Below are positions 45,628 through 54,891 of a stretch of DNA of 62,738 bases, in pieces. Both the position numbers and the translations under genes were made by a program. The number at the start of each line of letters is the position of its first letter. Within the stretch, counting starts at the first letter, position 1. Source of the stretch: Hallella colorans (GTDB lineage: Bacteria > Bacteroidota > Bacteroidia > Bacteroidales > Bacteroidaceae); assembly GCF_003096815.1 (NCBI RefSeq), contig NZ_QENY01000019.1:1-62738 (forward strand). The letters run 5' to 3'. A model generated the notes under the pieces. That model did not search any database, was not told the DNA's origin, and was given only the letters and a program-made list of their open reading frames with translations.

Positions 45628-46587
45628 ATGAGAAAAATAACATCTTACCTCATCGTAGGATTAACACTATCTGCCAGTCTTCTCTCTTCTTGCAACAACA
45701 AGAAGGGAAAAGACGGCCGAACAGATACATATTCATCAGGGACGATAAGTTTCGTCTCTGATGAAAGTTTTAGTCCCATTATAGAAGAAGAGCGTTTCGT
45801 CTTCGAACACGATTATCCACAGGCCAAGGTCAAACCGATATACACCAACGAGTCTGATGCTATCAATCAGTTGCTTGAGGGCAAGACATGGTTGGCCTTT
45901 ACGGCTCGCGACTTTAAACCGTCTGAGCTGAAAAACCTGCAAGCCAAGAATTTTAAGCCAGTGTCTCTGAAATTGGCATACGACGCTTTGGCTTTTATTA
46001 TTAACAAAAACAACACCGATACCCTTATTTCTGTGAAGGATATCGAGCAAATCATGAACGGGCATATCACCACATGGGGACAGCTTTACAAGGGTTCCAA
46101 ACGTGGTACGATCACCGTGGTGTTTGACAATGCCAAGTCAAGCACTGTCCATTATGTAGAAGATTCCATCCTTGGAGGCAAACCCATCTCCAATCCTAAC
46201 GTGGCTGCGGTGAATAAAACCGAAGAGGTTATTAAATATGTTGAGAACACCCCCAATGCCATTGGTATCATTGGAAATAATTGGCTCAACGACAAAAGAG
46301 ACTCCACCAACCTTACGTTCAACAAAAACATTCGTGTGATGAGCGTGAGCCATGTGCATCCTGCCACACCCACCAGTGGCCGAAAGCCATACCAATATTA
46401 CATTTACAACGGCGAATATCCACTCATCAGAACCATCTATGCACTGCTCAACGACCCGCGTCAAGGCTTGCCTTGGGGTTTCGCACATTTTATTGAAGGC
46501 CCAAAAGGACAACGCATAGTTATGAAAACCGGACTGCTGCCCGTCATGGGTAACATAAATGTAAGAAATGTTAATATTTCAGAATAG
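45628..46587 (+). CDS. PstS-like periplasmic substrate-binding lipoprotein
   Basis: This 319-residue lipoprotein (LLSSC, Cys22) has the PBP-like fold of phosphate-binding PstS. Similar stretches are GTISFVSDESFSPIIEEE near the start, LAYDALAFIINKNN (~115-128), IEQIMNGHITTWGQL (~134-148), and a region around NAIGIIGNNWL (~208-218). No pst transport genes are adjacent; its place right after tonB (9-nt gap) suggests an accessory role in the TonB system, and I recall this arrangement from other Bacteroidetes. Phosphate binding is not shown. Confidence 0.82.
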   Translation: MRKITSYLIVGLTLSASLLSSCNNKKGKDGRTDTYSSGTISFVSDESFSPIIEEERFVFEHDYPQAKVKPIYTNESDAINQLLEGKTWLAFTARDFKPSELKNLQAKNFKPVSLKLAYDALAFIINKNNTDTLISVKDIEQIMNGHITTWGQLYKGSKRGTITVVFDNAKSSTVHYVEDSILGGKPISNPNVAAVNKTEEVIKYVENTPNAIGIIGNNWLNDKRDSTNLTFNKNIRVMSVSHVHPATPTSGRKPYQYYIYNGEYPLIRTIYALLNDPRQGLPWGFAHFIEGPKGQRIVMKTGLLPVMGNINVRNVNISE

Positions 46588-46664
46588 CGGCAACAAAATC
46601 AAGATAACAACAGTTTTATACAATAAAAGAACTTTGCAACATTAACATTTAGATTAAAAGAATT

Positions 46665-48095
46665 ATGAAAGCAGCAAAATATTTATTGATAGGCGCGCTT
46701 GCGTTCGCATCAGTGGTGCCAACAATGGCACAAGACAACAAAGCTATCGTGCAACAAGCCACGCAAGTAATCAAGGCAAAAGGTCCTGATTACAAAGATA
46801 ATGTAAAGAAGTTGTACAAAGAGAACAAAAAAAATCCTGAGGTTCTTGTGGCCATTGGCAAGATTTTTCTCAACGAGAAGGACACTGTCAACGCAGATCG
46901 CTTTGCGGATTATGCGCTTGCCCGCGATCACAAGTATGCCAAAGCTTTCTTGCTCAAGGGCGACATTGCCGTAACCAAAGATGATGCTGGCGCAGCAGCT
47001 GAAAACTATCAACAAGCCAAATATTTTGCCCCAAAAGATCCAGAGGCTTATTACAAGTATGCCATGATCTTGCGCGGTAGAAGCCCCGAGGAAGCCGTGG
47101 CCAATCTCGAGGAGCTGCGTACTCAGCGTCCAGATTATCCCGTTGATGCTCTGTGCGGTCGCATATTCTACATAGCCCAGCAGTATGAGAAAGCTGAGAC
47201 CTACTATGACAAGGTGATAGACAAGAGCAAGATGGAAGACGAGGACATCACTTACTATGCCATGACAACATGGCTTCTTGGCAAACGTGACAAGAGCATA
47301 GACATTTGCAAGACTGGATTGAGCCGAGATCCACGCCGCTCAGGATGGAATCGTATCGCTTTCTACAACTATACCGACCTCAAGCAGACAGAGCAGGCTC
47401 TCGACTACGCTGATTGTCTCTTCAACAAGAGCGACAGTGCGCACTACATCGGCGAGGATTACATATACTATGGCACCGCATTGCAAATGGCAGAGCGTTG
47501 GGATGAAGCCATCAAGGCTTTTGATCAGGCCATCGAGCTGAACAAGGGTAACGACAAACAGATTGCCATTATTGACAAGGACCTCTCTGATGTGTACCTC
47601 AAAAAAGGCGATTACGACAACGCCGTGCTCTATTACGAGAAATCCATCGCCGGCGTGGAGACGACTATGGAGACCCTTGACAATCTTGGCACGCTTTACA
47701 CTGAGATTGCCTCGAAGAAGACACACGCAGGCGACCAAGCCGGTGCCAACGAGGCATTTAAAAAGGCAGATGCTGTGTATGCGCAGATAATAGAGAAATT
47801 CCCCAACTATAAGAACTACGCCAATTATATGCGTGGCCAGATCAATGCCAACTTAGATCCTGATAGTAAACAAGGATTGGCTAAGCCATATTACGAGGTT
47901 CTATCCACCTCATTAGAGGGCAAGGCAGAGAAAAACAGTAGCGAGATATCAATGTTGAAGCAGGCTTATCTCTACCTTTTGGTCTACAACTACAATGTCA
48001 AGCAAGACAAGGCCACGGCCAAGAGTTACGCCAACAAGCTGCTCAGCATAGATCCTGAGAATGAAGTGGCTAAGCAAGTGGCAGCTATGAAGTAA
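46665..48095 (+). CDS. Exported TPR-repeat protein of the tonB operon
   Basis: This is a 476-residue tetratricopeptide protein with a signal peptide (ending PTMAQ, ~23), so it is periplasmic. Helical TPR pairs run from ~60 to ~380, for example AYYKYAMILRGRSPEEAVANL, YIYYGTALQMAERWDEAIKAF and SDVYLKKGDYDNAVLYYEKS (each at most 20-21 residues in the protein, named here by their cores WDEAIKAF and YDNAVLYY). It is the last gene of the exbB operon, followed by a strong terminator. It probably acts as a scaffold in the envelope. Confidence 0.87.
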   Translation: MKAAKYLLIGALAFASVVPTMAQDNKAIVQQATQVIKAKGPDYKDNVKKLYKENKKNPEVLVAIGKIFLNEKDTVNADRFADYALARDHKYAKAFLLKGDIAVTKDDAGAAAENYQQAKYFAPKDPEAYYKYAMILRGRSPEEAVANLEELRTQRPDYPVDALCGRIFYIAQQYEKAETYYDKVIDKSKMEDEDITYYAMTTWLLGKRDKSIDICKTGLSRDPRRSGWNRIAFYNYTDLKQTEQALDYADCLFNKSDSAHYIGEDYIYYGTALQMAERWDEAIKAFDQAIELNKGNDKQIAIIDKDLSDVYLKKGDYDNAVLYYEKSIAGVETTMETLDNLGTLYTEIASKKTHAGDQAGANEAFKKADAVYAQIIEKFPNYKNYANYMRGQINANLDPDSKQGLAKPYYEVLSTSLEGKAEKNSSEISMLKQAYLYLLVYNYNVKQDKATAKSYANKLLSIDPENEVAKQVAAMK

Positions 48096-48149
48096 ATCGT
48101 TGGTACAGGCACGTCGCTGACAACCACGATTTACAGTTAAAAAAATACC

Positions 48150-48187
48150 AAATCCCCTATCACCAGCATGGTGATAGGGGATTTTTC
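48150..48187 (+). terminator. Terminator of the exbB-tonB-TPR operon
   Basis: AAATCCCCTATCACC pairs perfectly with GGTGATAGGGGATTT around a 5-nt loop, followed by T. It can also stop the convergent LysR gene. Confidence 0.92.
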
Positions 48188-48223
48188 TTGCCATTTGCGC
48201 AGTGCAACCTTGTCCTTTGCAAC

Positions 48224-49138
48224 CTACAGCAAAATATCTTTGAGCGCGAAATTTGTGAAGATGCTGGCAGAGCTGCACAGCATCTTGATAAACTCTTGAG
48301 CCGCATTTTTGAGATAAGCATCTTTGAGCATGTGTATGCAGCCCTCTATTTGGTTGTCGGGCATGTCTATGGGGATGGCTTTCAGCTCGTTCTCGTGGTG
48401 CAAAACGGTAGACTCGGCCAATATGGACACATAGTTGGTGCGGTACAACAGTTGGAAAATCAAGTCCACATTGTTTACCTCTACCTTTATCTTCAAATCT
48501 AAATCTTTATCGGCCAACAATTTATCAAAAGCCCTTCGAGCCAGCAAGCCACGTGCGGGGAGCACCAATCCGTGGTTTTGCAACTCTTCGATCTTGACGC
48601 TTTGCTGCTTGGCCAATACATGGTTGCTGTTCATGACGGCGGCCAATCGGTTGCTGAAGATGACCCTGCTGTCAATATCCTTGTTAAATTTGAGTGGCAA
48701 AAAGGCCAGCACAAAATCCACCTCCCTACGCTTAAGCATATCCATCAACTCTTCCATGGATTGGTAGAAGATGTTGAGCTTGACACCCGGGTGTATCTTC
48801 ATGAAGTCTACCATGGTGTCCATCATGATGGTACTGAAAGAGTATGTCACGCCGATGTTCAGCTCACCGGTGAGCATTTGTTTCAAATCAGCCATGTGGT
48901 CGAAGCACGAGTCGGCGGCCACCACGGCTCGCTGGGCGTAGGGCAGCAGCTCGCGTCCCGGTTCGGTGAGATGCACCTCGTGGCTGTTACGCTCAAAGAG
49001 GGGCAGTCCCACCTCGTTCTCCAAGTTGCTAATTTGTTGCGACAGCGTGCTCTGCGATATGTAGAGCCGCCGGCTTGCCTCCGAGAAATTGAGCGTCTCG
49101 GCCACTTTCAAAAAATATTTTAGTTGTCTTATTTCCAT
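48224..49138 (-). CDS. LysR-family transcriptional regulator
   Basis: This is a 304-residue LysR-type regulator. The N-terminal winged helix reads QLKYFLKVAETLNFSEASRR and LYISQSTLSQQISNLENEVG, the family's DNA-binding signature. The effector domain (~90-300) resembles the CynR/CbbR class, with LNIGVTYSFSTIMMDTMV. The ATG at 49138 is 22 nt downstream of a -7 box. No gene is closely divergent from it (the next gene, ThrE-type, runs in the same direction), so its target is unclear. Confidence 0.9.
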   Translation of the reverse strand: MEIRQLKYFLKVAETLNFSEASRRLYISQSTLSQQISNLENEVGLPLFERNSHEVHLTEPGRELLPYAQRAVVAADSCFDHMADLKQMLTGELNIGVTYSFSTIMMDTMVDFMKIHPGVKLNIFYQSMEELMDMLKRREVDFVLAFLPLKFNKDIDSRVIFSNRLAAVMNSNHVLAKQQSVKIEELQNHGLVLPARGLLARRAFDKLLADKDLDLKIKVEVNNVDLIFQLLYRTNYVSILAESTVLHHENELKAIPIDMPDNQIEGCIHMLKDAYLKNAAQEFIKMLCSSASIFTNFALKDILL

Positions 49139-49159
49139 TGTGTTCTGCTTGTTTCAAAT

Positions 49160-49168
49160 GCAAAGATA
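49160..49168 (-). promoter_or_regulatory. -7 promoter box for the LysR gene
   Basis: The minus strand reads TATCTTTGC, 21 nt before the start codon at 49138. Confidence 0.6.
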
Positions 49169-49212
49169 AGCATAATCATCAAAAGACGTATGCCTTGTGG
49201 CCAGCTTTACTA

Positions 49213-50616
49213 TTATTGGCGTGTACGAATTTTAATCGCTTGTTCTCGCCTTCGCTGCATCAAGAGGTTGTAATATCTCATTTTACGTTTATTTTGCCAC
49301 ATGCGCCTAACGAATATATTTGGCACGGCCACGCCCACCGCGATAACCAATATGATGAGCGATGCCATGATAAAATTGTGCATTCCCACCGTCACTTCTC
49401 CCACAACGCCCTGCATATCAACAAAGGCGAACAGTGCGCGATACATCAACACGCCCGGCACCATCGGTATGACGCTGGGTATGGACAGACACTGGTGGGG
49501 CGTATGAAACCAGTGCGTGGCCATGGCGCAAACCAGACTGATGAGCGTAGAGCCCACCAGCGAACCAATGACGATACCTTGATCCAGCCCGGTGTTGCCG
49601 GTGCTCGGTCCCAAATTAACAAAGTTGCGGCAACACACGGCGATGATGCCTCCCACCGCGATTACAGGCAGCAATTGGCGTGGCGTGTTGAAGATGGTGG
49701 AGAAGCCTATGGCCGAGATGGCCGCGGCGACGGCAAACTCTATATAGTTATGGTGTGGCACCATTGAGAGGTCGTGCACGAAATTGTCTATCCCACAGAA
49801 ATCTATGGCAAACGTGATGCCGAACACCATCGCGATAACCATGAGCAGGGTGTTGAGCGCACGTATAAGTCCCGTCTGTATGTGCCCGTTGAGCATGTCG
49901 CTCACAAAATTTATCAGTGGCACGCCTGGCACGATGAACAGCGCGCAGGCCAACAGCGGGTGCCACGGCGTGTCCGAAACGACGCACGATGGCAAGGCGT
50001 GGGCCAACGTGGGCGAAAGAGATATAAACGAGCTGAGCCACGCCAATATCGTTGACACGAAGGCGGCAGTACATATACTGATATAGCTGTTGGCCCCTTT
50101 GGCTCCGAGAAACATACGCAGCCTGAAACCGAGGATGGCCGCCAGCGACGCATAGAAGAAGGCCGGCCAGTCGCAGCCGAACTGGATGCAGAAGCCGCCG
50201 CAAGCAAACCCAGCTGCGATGGCCACCTGCCATGGCGTGTAATGGCGTGGCATACGCTTGATACGGTCCAGCTCTTCGGCATATTTCTCCACGTCATAGT
50301 TGTATTTGATGGCCCGCCACGTGAGATGGCTCACGCGTGTCACGGCATCCATGTCAATGCCGTGCTTGACGCATTTTTGAAACTTGGTGTACGATTTCTC
50401 GTTGTTGCTGTAGTTGAGCATCAATACGTTATAGTTGATGTAAACGTTCAGCAACCGTTCGTCCAGCTCCCAATGGTCAGCCACACGCTTCATGTTTCTC
50501 ACTATCATCACGGTGTCTGCCGAGCAATCCATCAAGAAACAGCCTGTCTGCAAGAGTAAATCAAGTTTCCGATGCAGTGTAGCCACATCGGAAACATTCA
50601 TCGAATCATTATTCAT
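49213..50616 (-). CDS. ThrE-type threonine/serine exporter family protein
   Basis: This inner-membrane protein contains both halves of the ThrE family, DUF1212 (~1-260) and DUF3815 (~290-430), in one chain of 467 residues. About ten hydrophobic helices are visible after a cytoplasmic N-terminal part (~1-125). FIVPGVPLINFVSDMLNGH (~223-241) and SVIPMVPGVLMYRAL (~381-395) are the repeated signature. It begins 19 nt after the stop of the AspT-type gene and is surely co-transcribed. Amino-acid export is the family role; the actual substrate is inferred. Confidence 0.88.
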   Translation of the reverse strand: MNNDSMNVSDVATLHRKLDLLLQTGCFLMDCSADTVMIVRNMKRVADHWELDERLLNVYINYNVLMLNYSNNEKSYTKFQKCVKHGIDMDAVTRVSHLTWRAIKYNYDVEKYAEELDRIKRMPRHYTPWQVAIAAGFACGGFCIQFGCDWPAFFYASLAAILGFRLRMFLGAKGANSYISICTAAFVSTILAWLSSFISLSPTLAHALPSCVVSDTPWHPLLACALFIVPGVPLINFVSDMLNGHIQTGLIRALNTLLMVIAMVFGITFAIDFCGIDNFVHDLSMVPHHNYIEFAVAAAISAIGFSTIFNTPRQLLPVIAVGGIIAVCCRNFVNLGPSTGNTGLDQGIVIGSLVGSTLISLVCAMATHWFHTPHQCLSIPSVIPMVPGVLMYRALFAFVDMQGVVGEVTVGMHNFIMASLIILVIAVGVAVPNIFVRRMWQNKRKMRYYNLLMQRRREQAIKIRTRQ

Positions 50617-50635
50617 ATTATCCTGAAAGAGTCTT

Positions 50636-52324
50636 TTATCCTAACACGAAAATCATGATTTGTATTGTCACGATGCGCATGAACATGGCAAAAGGGTACA
50701 CCGCCGAGTAGCCCACGGCTGGTGAGTTGCTTTGCGTCATGTCGTTTACGTAGGCCAATGCCGGCGGATTGGTATTGGCACCTGCGAGCACGCCCAACAA
50801 AGTGAAATAGTTGATGTGAAACACATAGCGACCTATCAGTCCTCCTATGAGCATTGGTATCATGGTGATAATCAGACCGTAGCCTATCCAAGTCAAGCCT
50901 GCCTGCGTGGCCACGGTTTGCACAAACTGGCTTCCGGTGCCTAAACCCACGCATGCCAAGAATATGCACAGGCCAAATTGTCGCAGCATGAGGTTAGCGC
51001 TCAACGTGTTGTAAGTGACGAGATTGTGCTTTGGCCCGAAATACCCGACGAGCAGCGCCACGATGAGCGGGCCGCCCGTAAGCCCCAATCGCAGGGTGGC
51101 CGAGATGCCTGGCAACACGAATGGCACGTTGGCCAAAATACATCCTAACATGATACCGAGAAAGATGGGTATAAGGTTGGGGTCGTTCAGCCGGCGTTCG
51201 CTGTTGCCAAAGACCTTCCCTACGTGACTGATGGCCAGCTCTTTGCCCACCACGGTCACACGGTCGCCCATCTGTAGCCTGAGCTTAGGCGTTGCCACCA
51301 AGTCCACGCCAGAGCGGCTTACCCGGGTGATGTTTACGCCAAAGGTGCTCCTTATCCTCATTTGCTCTATCGATTTGCCGTTGACGGCAGTCTTGGTGAT
51401 GAGTATCTGGCGTGACACAAGCTCATTGCCAAACTTCTCCCAGTGCATCTCCACGCACTCTCCCAGCAGGGCGCAGATGGGTTCTTGGTCTGCTGGTCGC
51501 GCCACGATGAGCAGAGTGTCGCCCACGTGCACCACGGTGCGGCTATCCACCACCTCGTCGTGGCGGCCGTCTTTGGCGCGATATATGCGCGAGATCATAA
51601 AGTCGCGTTTGAGCAATTCGCGTATGTGCTTTACCGTCGTGCCGTTAATGGTGTCGTTGCTCATCCTGATGGAAAAGGTGTTCAGCGTGATGTTTTCCAA
51701 ATGGCCAATGCCACCCTCGGCCGCTTTCTCCTCGTCATTCACGTTAATTCGCAACACCCATTTGAGAATGAGAAACGACAATATCACCCCCAGTACACCC
51801 ATGGGGTATGCCACGGCATAGCCGGTAGCTATCGTTGGTGCGTCAATACCACGCAGGTCGCTGTATGCCTGCTGCGCCGTTCCCAAGCCGGGGGTGTTGG
51901 TCACGGCACCCGACAATATGCCCACGACCGTCGTGAGGGGCGTGTCCGAAAGATAAAACACACCTACCGCCGACACCAAACTGATGGCTATCACGATGGT
52001 TACAAGCACGTTGAGGGTCTTGCTGCCCTTGGTAAACGATGAGAAGAAACCCGGTCCAACCTCTAAACCAATGGAATAGACAAAAAGTATCAACCCAAAC
52101 TCCTTTAGAAAATGCAGTAAGTGCACGTCCAGATTGAAATTGAAGTGCCCTAAAATAAGTCCTACAAAAAGTATCCATGCCAATCCTAACGACAGCCCTT
52201 TTACCTTTATTCTGCCCAAATACAGTCCTGCCGTTATCACAAGCGCCAAGATCATGACGGAGTGAGCGACCCCGCCACCCCAAAACTCGGGAAATCCCCT
52301 GAAAAGATTAACTATTATTTCCAT
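50636..52324 (-). CDS. AspT/YidE/YbjL-type transporter with two TrkA-C domains
   Basis: This inner-membrane transporter belongs to the aspartate-alanine exchanger superfamily. From the ATG at 52324 it has 562 residues: five or six hydrophobic helices, two cytoplasmic TrkA-C-like domains (~205-370, with VGDTLLIVARP and MGDRVTVVGKE at matching points), then another set of helices with GLTGGPLIVALLVGYFGPKH and GVLAGANTNPPALAYVND. The ORF could begin at 52369, but the -7 box at 52348-52356 would then lie inside it. It shares an operon with the ThrE-type gene. Substrate unknown. Confidence 0.88.
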   Translation of the reverse strand: MEIIVNLFRGFPEFWGGGVAHSVMILALVITAGLYLGRIKVKGLSLGLAWILFVGLILGHFNFNLDVHLLHFLKEFGLILFVYSIGLEVGPGFFSSFTKGSKTLNVLVTIVIAISLVSAVGVFYLSDTPLTTVVGILSGAVTNTPGLGTAQQAYSDLRGIDAPTIATGYAVAYPMGVLGVILSFLILKWVLRINVNDEEKAAEGGIGHLENITLNTFSIRMSNDTINGTTVKHIRELLKRDFMISRIYRAKDGRHDEVVDSRTVVHVGDTLLIVARPADQEPICALLGECVEMHWEKFGNELVSRQILITKTAVNGKSIEQMRIRSTFGVNITRVSRSGVDLVATPKLRLQMGDRVTVVGKELAISHVGKVFGNSERRLNDPNLIPIFLGIMLGCILANVPFVLPGISATLRLGLTGGPLIVALLVGYFGPKHNLVTYNTLSANLMLRQFGLCIFLACVGLGTGSQFVQTVATQAGLTWIGYGLIITMIPMLIGGLIGRYVFHINYFTLLGVLAGANTNPPALAYVNDMTQSNSPAVGYSAVYPFAMFMRIVTIQIMIFVLG

Positions 52325-52347
52325 TTGTCCTATTAAATTTCGATGGT

Positions 52348-52379
52348 GCAAAGTTATGGCGAATCGCAAACGACAACAA
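52348..52379 (-). promoter_or_regulatory. Promoter of the AspT-type/ThrE-type operon
   Basis: On the minus strand, -33 TTG (52377-52379) and -7 TAACTTTGC (52348-52356) are 20 nt apart. This decides for the start at 52324. Confidence 0.7.
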
Positions 52380-52790
52380 TGCTTAGCGTTGACAAATCGC
52401 GATACCCGCTATCAGTTTTTACCATGACTTGAGTGCTCAAACCCATGTTTTGCCAGAAACACGAAAGTCCTCTCATACAATTAAAAACACCGAAAATAGC
52501 ATTAACAGCACAGAGGTTCGCACGCCGGACAAGCCCATTTGCCTATTGATAGGACAAATTGTCGCTAAAACAAATACCGATACCACCTACAATTTAATCT
52601 TTATGCAATCAATTAGACAATACGTTAACCATGCCCATCGACGTTCGTTTCTGTCGAAAGGCAATCTTGCCCAGCGCCCGGTCAACCAGCAGGCGCAAGC
52701 CTACATCATTTTATATTTCTCTTATTGAGCCCTTGCACCTAAACAAAAAAAACTTGGCCATCAGTGTGCAAGCTCTCCCAATGCCCGAGC
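52380..52790. other. Intergenic stretch without a supported gene
   Basis: No gene is supported between the AspT-type operon promoter and the ferredoxin terminator. An open frame of about 100 codons on the plus strand has no family resemblance and no promoter box. Confidence 0.5.
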
Positions 52791-52829
52791 AAAAAAATCC
52801 CAAAAGCCGTGGAACGACCTTTGGGACAA
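52791..52829 (-). terminator. Ferredoxin gene terminator
   Basis: TCCCAAAAG (52798-52806) pairs with CTTTGGGA (52819-52826); on the minus strand a run of seven T follows. It lies about 75 nt beyond the ferredoxin stop codon. Confidence 0.75.
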
Positions 52830-52901
52830 AAATCTTCAAATTATGAAAATAGAATGAATGATTGTTTGTCTTTAATCCATGTTCTTGGAAAGACAATGCG
52901 T

Positions 52902-53072
52902 TTATTCACCGAGGTGGATAGCTTCTTGTGGGCAAACAGCGGCACAAGACCCACACTCTGTGCATGCGTCAGCGTCAATTTTGTAGATGTCGCCTTCTGA
53001 AATAGCCTCTACCGGGCACTCATCGATGCAAGTTCCGCATGCGATGCAGTCTTCACTAATTACGTAAGCCAT
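52902..53072 (-). CDS. Small 2[4Fe-4S] ferredoxin
   Basis: This 56-residue electron carrier has two complete cluster-binding motifs, CIACGTCIDECP and CTECGSCAAVCP, each C-x2-C-x2-C-x3-CP. It is the clostridial type used with pyruvate:ferredoxin oxidoreductase and similar anaerobic enzymes. I chose the ATG at 53072 (MAYVISEDC), the family's usual N terminus; 53132 would add 20 residues. It has its own promoter and terminator. Confidence 0.96.
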   Translation of the reverse strand: MAYVISEDCIACGTCIDECPVEAISEGDIYKIDADACTECGSCAAVCPQEAIHLGE

Positions 53073-53154
53073 AATAATTCGTTTTATTGGTTCAAAATGT
53101 TTTTGTACAATATGTAAGCATGTGGGTGACATTGTTCACCCTTTGAAATATGGT

Positions 53155-53188
53155 GCAAAGATAAATAAAATATTCAGAATACCTACAA
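53155..53188 (-). promoter_or_regulatory. Ferredoxin gene promoter
   Basis: On the minus strand, -33 TTTG (53185-53188) and -7 TATCTTTGC (53155-53163) are 21 nt apart, about 83 nt before the start codon. Confidence 0.75.
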
Positions 53189-53309
53189 ATGATGATGTTT
53201 TTTTTTGAAATATTTATTTTTCCATTGACATGAAAGTCGTTTCATGTATATTTATCAACACAGATTTCGTTATAAAGCAATATTCAACCCACCGCCACGT
53301 TATATCAAC

Positions 53310-54053
53310 ATGAAAAGAGTGCTTATCATCTCTCTCGTCGTCTTGGCCACTGTCCACGTGGCTTCGGCGCAGCGCAGAACAGTCCAAAACCGTCCCTACA
53401 CCGACCTTAGGCCCTTCCATTTTGGCATTTTGGTAGGTCCGCATGCCCAAGATATCGAGTTGACCAATGTCGGTCCGCAAATCATCATTAATGATGATGG
53501 CTCGCCAAGCGAGCACACCATCACCGCAGACCAAGATCGCTGGGACCTTGGCTTTCACGTGGGCGTGCTCGGCGAGTTCAGGCTTAGCGACGATTTCCAG
53601 TTGCGCGTGGCGCCCACCCTCTATTTTGGTAATCGCCACATCGTGTTCCAGAACATGCACCCACGAGCCATCGACACACTCACCGAGCACAGGCAAAATC
53701 TCAAGACCGTGTACGCGGGGTGCGCCACCGATATCATCTTTGGCGCAAAGCGCTGCAACAACCACCGGCCTTACATCATGGCCGGGCTTAACCCCATCAT
53801 CAATCTCACCAACAGCAAGAACGATTACATCGCCTTGAAACGTTACGACTTGTTTCTTGAGGCGGGCGTAGGGTGCGATTTTTATTTGCCATTTTTCAAG
53901 CTCAGGCCTGAAATCAAATTCATGTACGGCCTGACCAACGCTTTAGACCCCAACTACCCCAGTCGCATCAAAGACAAAAACATGCTGCCATACGCCAAGG
54001 CCGTGAACAAGGCGCAGTGCAAGATGGTCGTTATCACATTTTATTTTGAATGA
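53310..54053 (+). CDS. porT: Type IX secretion protein PorT
   Basis: PorT is an outer-membrane beta-barrel protein needed for type IX secretion and gliding proteins. The 247 residues match PorT in length and pattern: signal peptide ending VASAQ, then RRTVQNRPYTDLRPFHFGIL (a stretch I associate with PorT), GFHVGVLGEFRLSDDFQLR, and LFLEAGVGCDFYLPFFKLRP near the end. I chose the ATG at 53310 (MKRVLIISL) because it starts the signal peptide; an in-frame ATG at 53244 adds 22 residues. It stands alone, and the window's LRR and C10 proteins are probable cargo. Confidence 0.88.
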   Translation: MKRVLIISLVVLATVHVASAQRRTVQNRPYTDLRPFHFGILVGPHAQDIELTNVGPQIIINDDGSPSEHTITADQDRWDLGFHVGVLGEFRLSDDFQLRVAPTLYFGNRHIVFQNMHPRAIDTLTEHRQNLKTVYAGCATDIIFGAKRCNNHRPYIMAGLNPIINLTNSKNDYIALKRYDLFLEAGVGCDFYLPFFKLRPEIKFMYGLTNALDPNYPSRIKDKNMLPYAKAVNKAQCKMVVITFYFE

Positions 54054-54120
54054 CCTCCATTCCATTCCGACCGACAATAACAGTTGCTCTCTCAACGTAT
54101 TAAACCTAATTAAACCTCAT

Positions 54121-54204
54121 AAAAAATACCCTGCCACATCAATTGTGCATTGAAAACATTGTGCGTTGAACATTGTGAATAGTGCATTGAAAACAGTAGT
54201 CTTT
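54121..54204. repeat. GTGCATTGAAAACA-type short repeats incl. left 30-bp direct repeat
   Basis: Degenerate units around TGTGCATTGAAAACAT, TGTGCGTTGAACAT and GTGAATAGTGCATTGAAAAC follow each other. The last 30 bp (54175-54204) recur exactly at 56409-56438, just before the hydrolase start codon. Confidence 0.8.
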
Positions 54205-54393
54205 CCTCAAATCCGCAACTAAGCCTTTCAACGTCCTTCTTGCGTGTACACATCCTCTCATTACTGATTTTGCAGATAATTTGAACTTGAAGCACCCACT
54301 TCTGCCTACAATATCCCCTTACCCCACAATGTGACTTGAGGCATTACAGATGATAATGTGGAGTCAAATTGCTCCATGATTGATAATAATCCC

Positions 54394-54768
54394 CCAAAAG
54401 GAGTGAGTTTCTCAGATTTAATTTGTATCTTCGCTATGTCTATCGTCGGATTCTCTTGTTTTTTTGCAACACTAAGATAAGGCTGGTTCTATAAATTACC
54501 ACCGCATATAGTCATTAAATGTTTGTGAAATACGTTTTGTTATCTTTTGGCTTCTTTTTGGTTCAAAATGTAAGTTCACTCAGTCGTGTAGCTCGCTACA
54601 CTCCTTCACTCTCTTGCATTTTGACCTCAAAAATAAGCTCAAAATCTAACAAAGCTAATTTATAGAACCAGCCATAAGTGAAAATCCTGACATGGCAAAA
54701 TCCTGAGCAACTTTTTGTTGCTCAGGTACTTAAAAAGTTTAAGTTATAATAGTGTTGCGGAATTAAGG
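54394..54768. repeat. Left ~178-bp direct repeat, interrupted by a MITE
   Basis: The sequence 54394-54480 plus 54678-54768 matches 56230-56408 at more than 90 percent by eye (for example AAAAGGAGTGAGT-TCTCAG, TCTATCGTCGGATTCTCTTG, AGTGTTGCGGAATTAAGG). The MITE and one copy of its target duplication separate the two parts. A hairpin CCTGAGCAAC/GTTGCTCAGG (54702-54726) and the inverted ends GCAACACTA ... TAGTGTTGC are within. Confidence 0.9.
54481..54673. mobile_element. 193-bp MITE with 18-bp terminal inverted repeats
   Basis: The ends are perfect inverted repeats, GGCTGGTTCTATAAATTA (54481-54498) and its complement (54656-54673). It is flanked by the 4-bp duplication ATAA (54477-54480 and 54674-54677). 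The corresponding point of the right-hand repeat reads AAGATAAGTG without interruption, so the empty site is preserved. Inside, CAAAATGTAAG / CTTGCATTTTG and GTGTAGC / GCTACAC make most of the element able to fold into one hairpin. It has no coding capacity and would need a transposase in trans, perhaps of IS5 type by its short target duplication. Confidence 0.9.
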
Positions 54769-54891
54769 TAGTATATGAATGCCAGATTATCATGTAGCGA
54801 TGTAGCGAAATTACTTTCTGCCAGCAAAAATACTGTTATTCAAATGGTTACTTTCGCTACAACAGAAACAAATAGAACTTTTCCGCTACAA

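Noticed and set aside
48224..49138. LysR regulator as the controller of the TonB operon
   Set aside because: It is 7.5 kb from the operon, with unrelated genes in between; nothing in the sequence links them.
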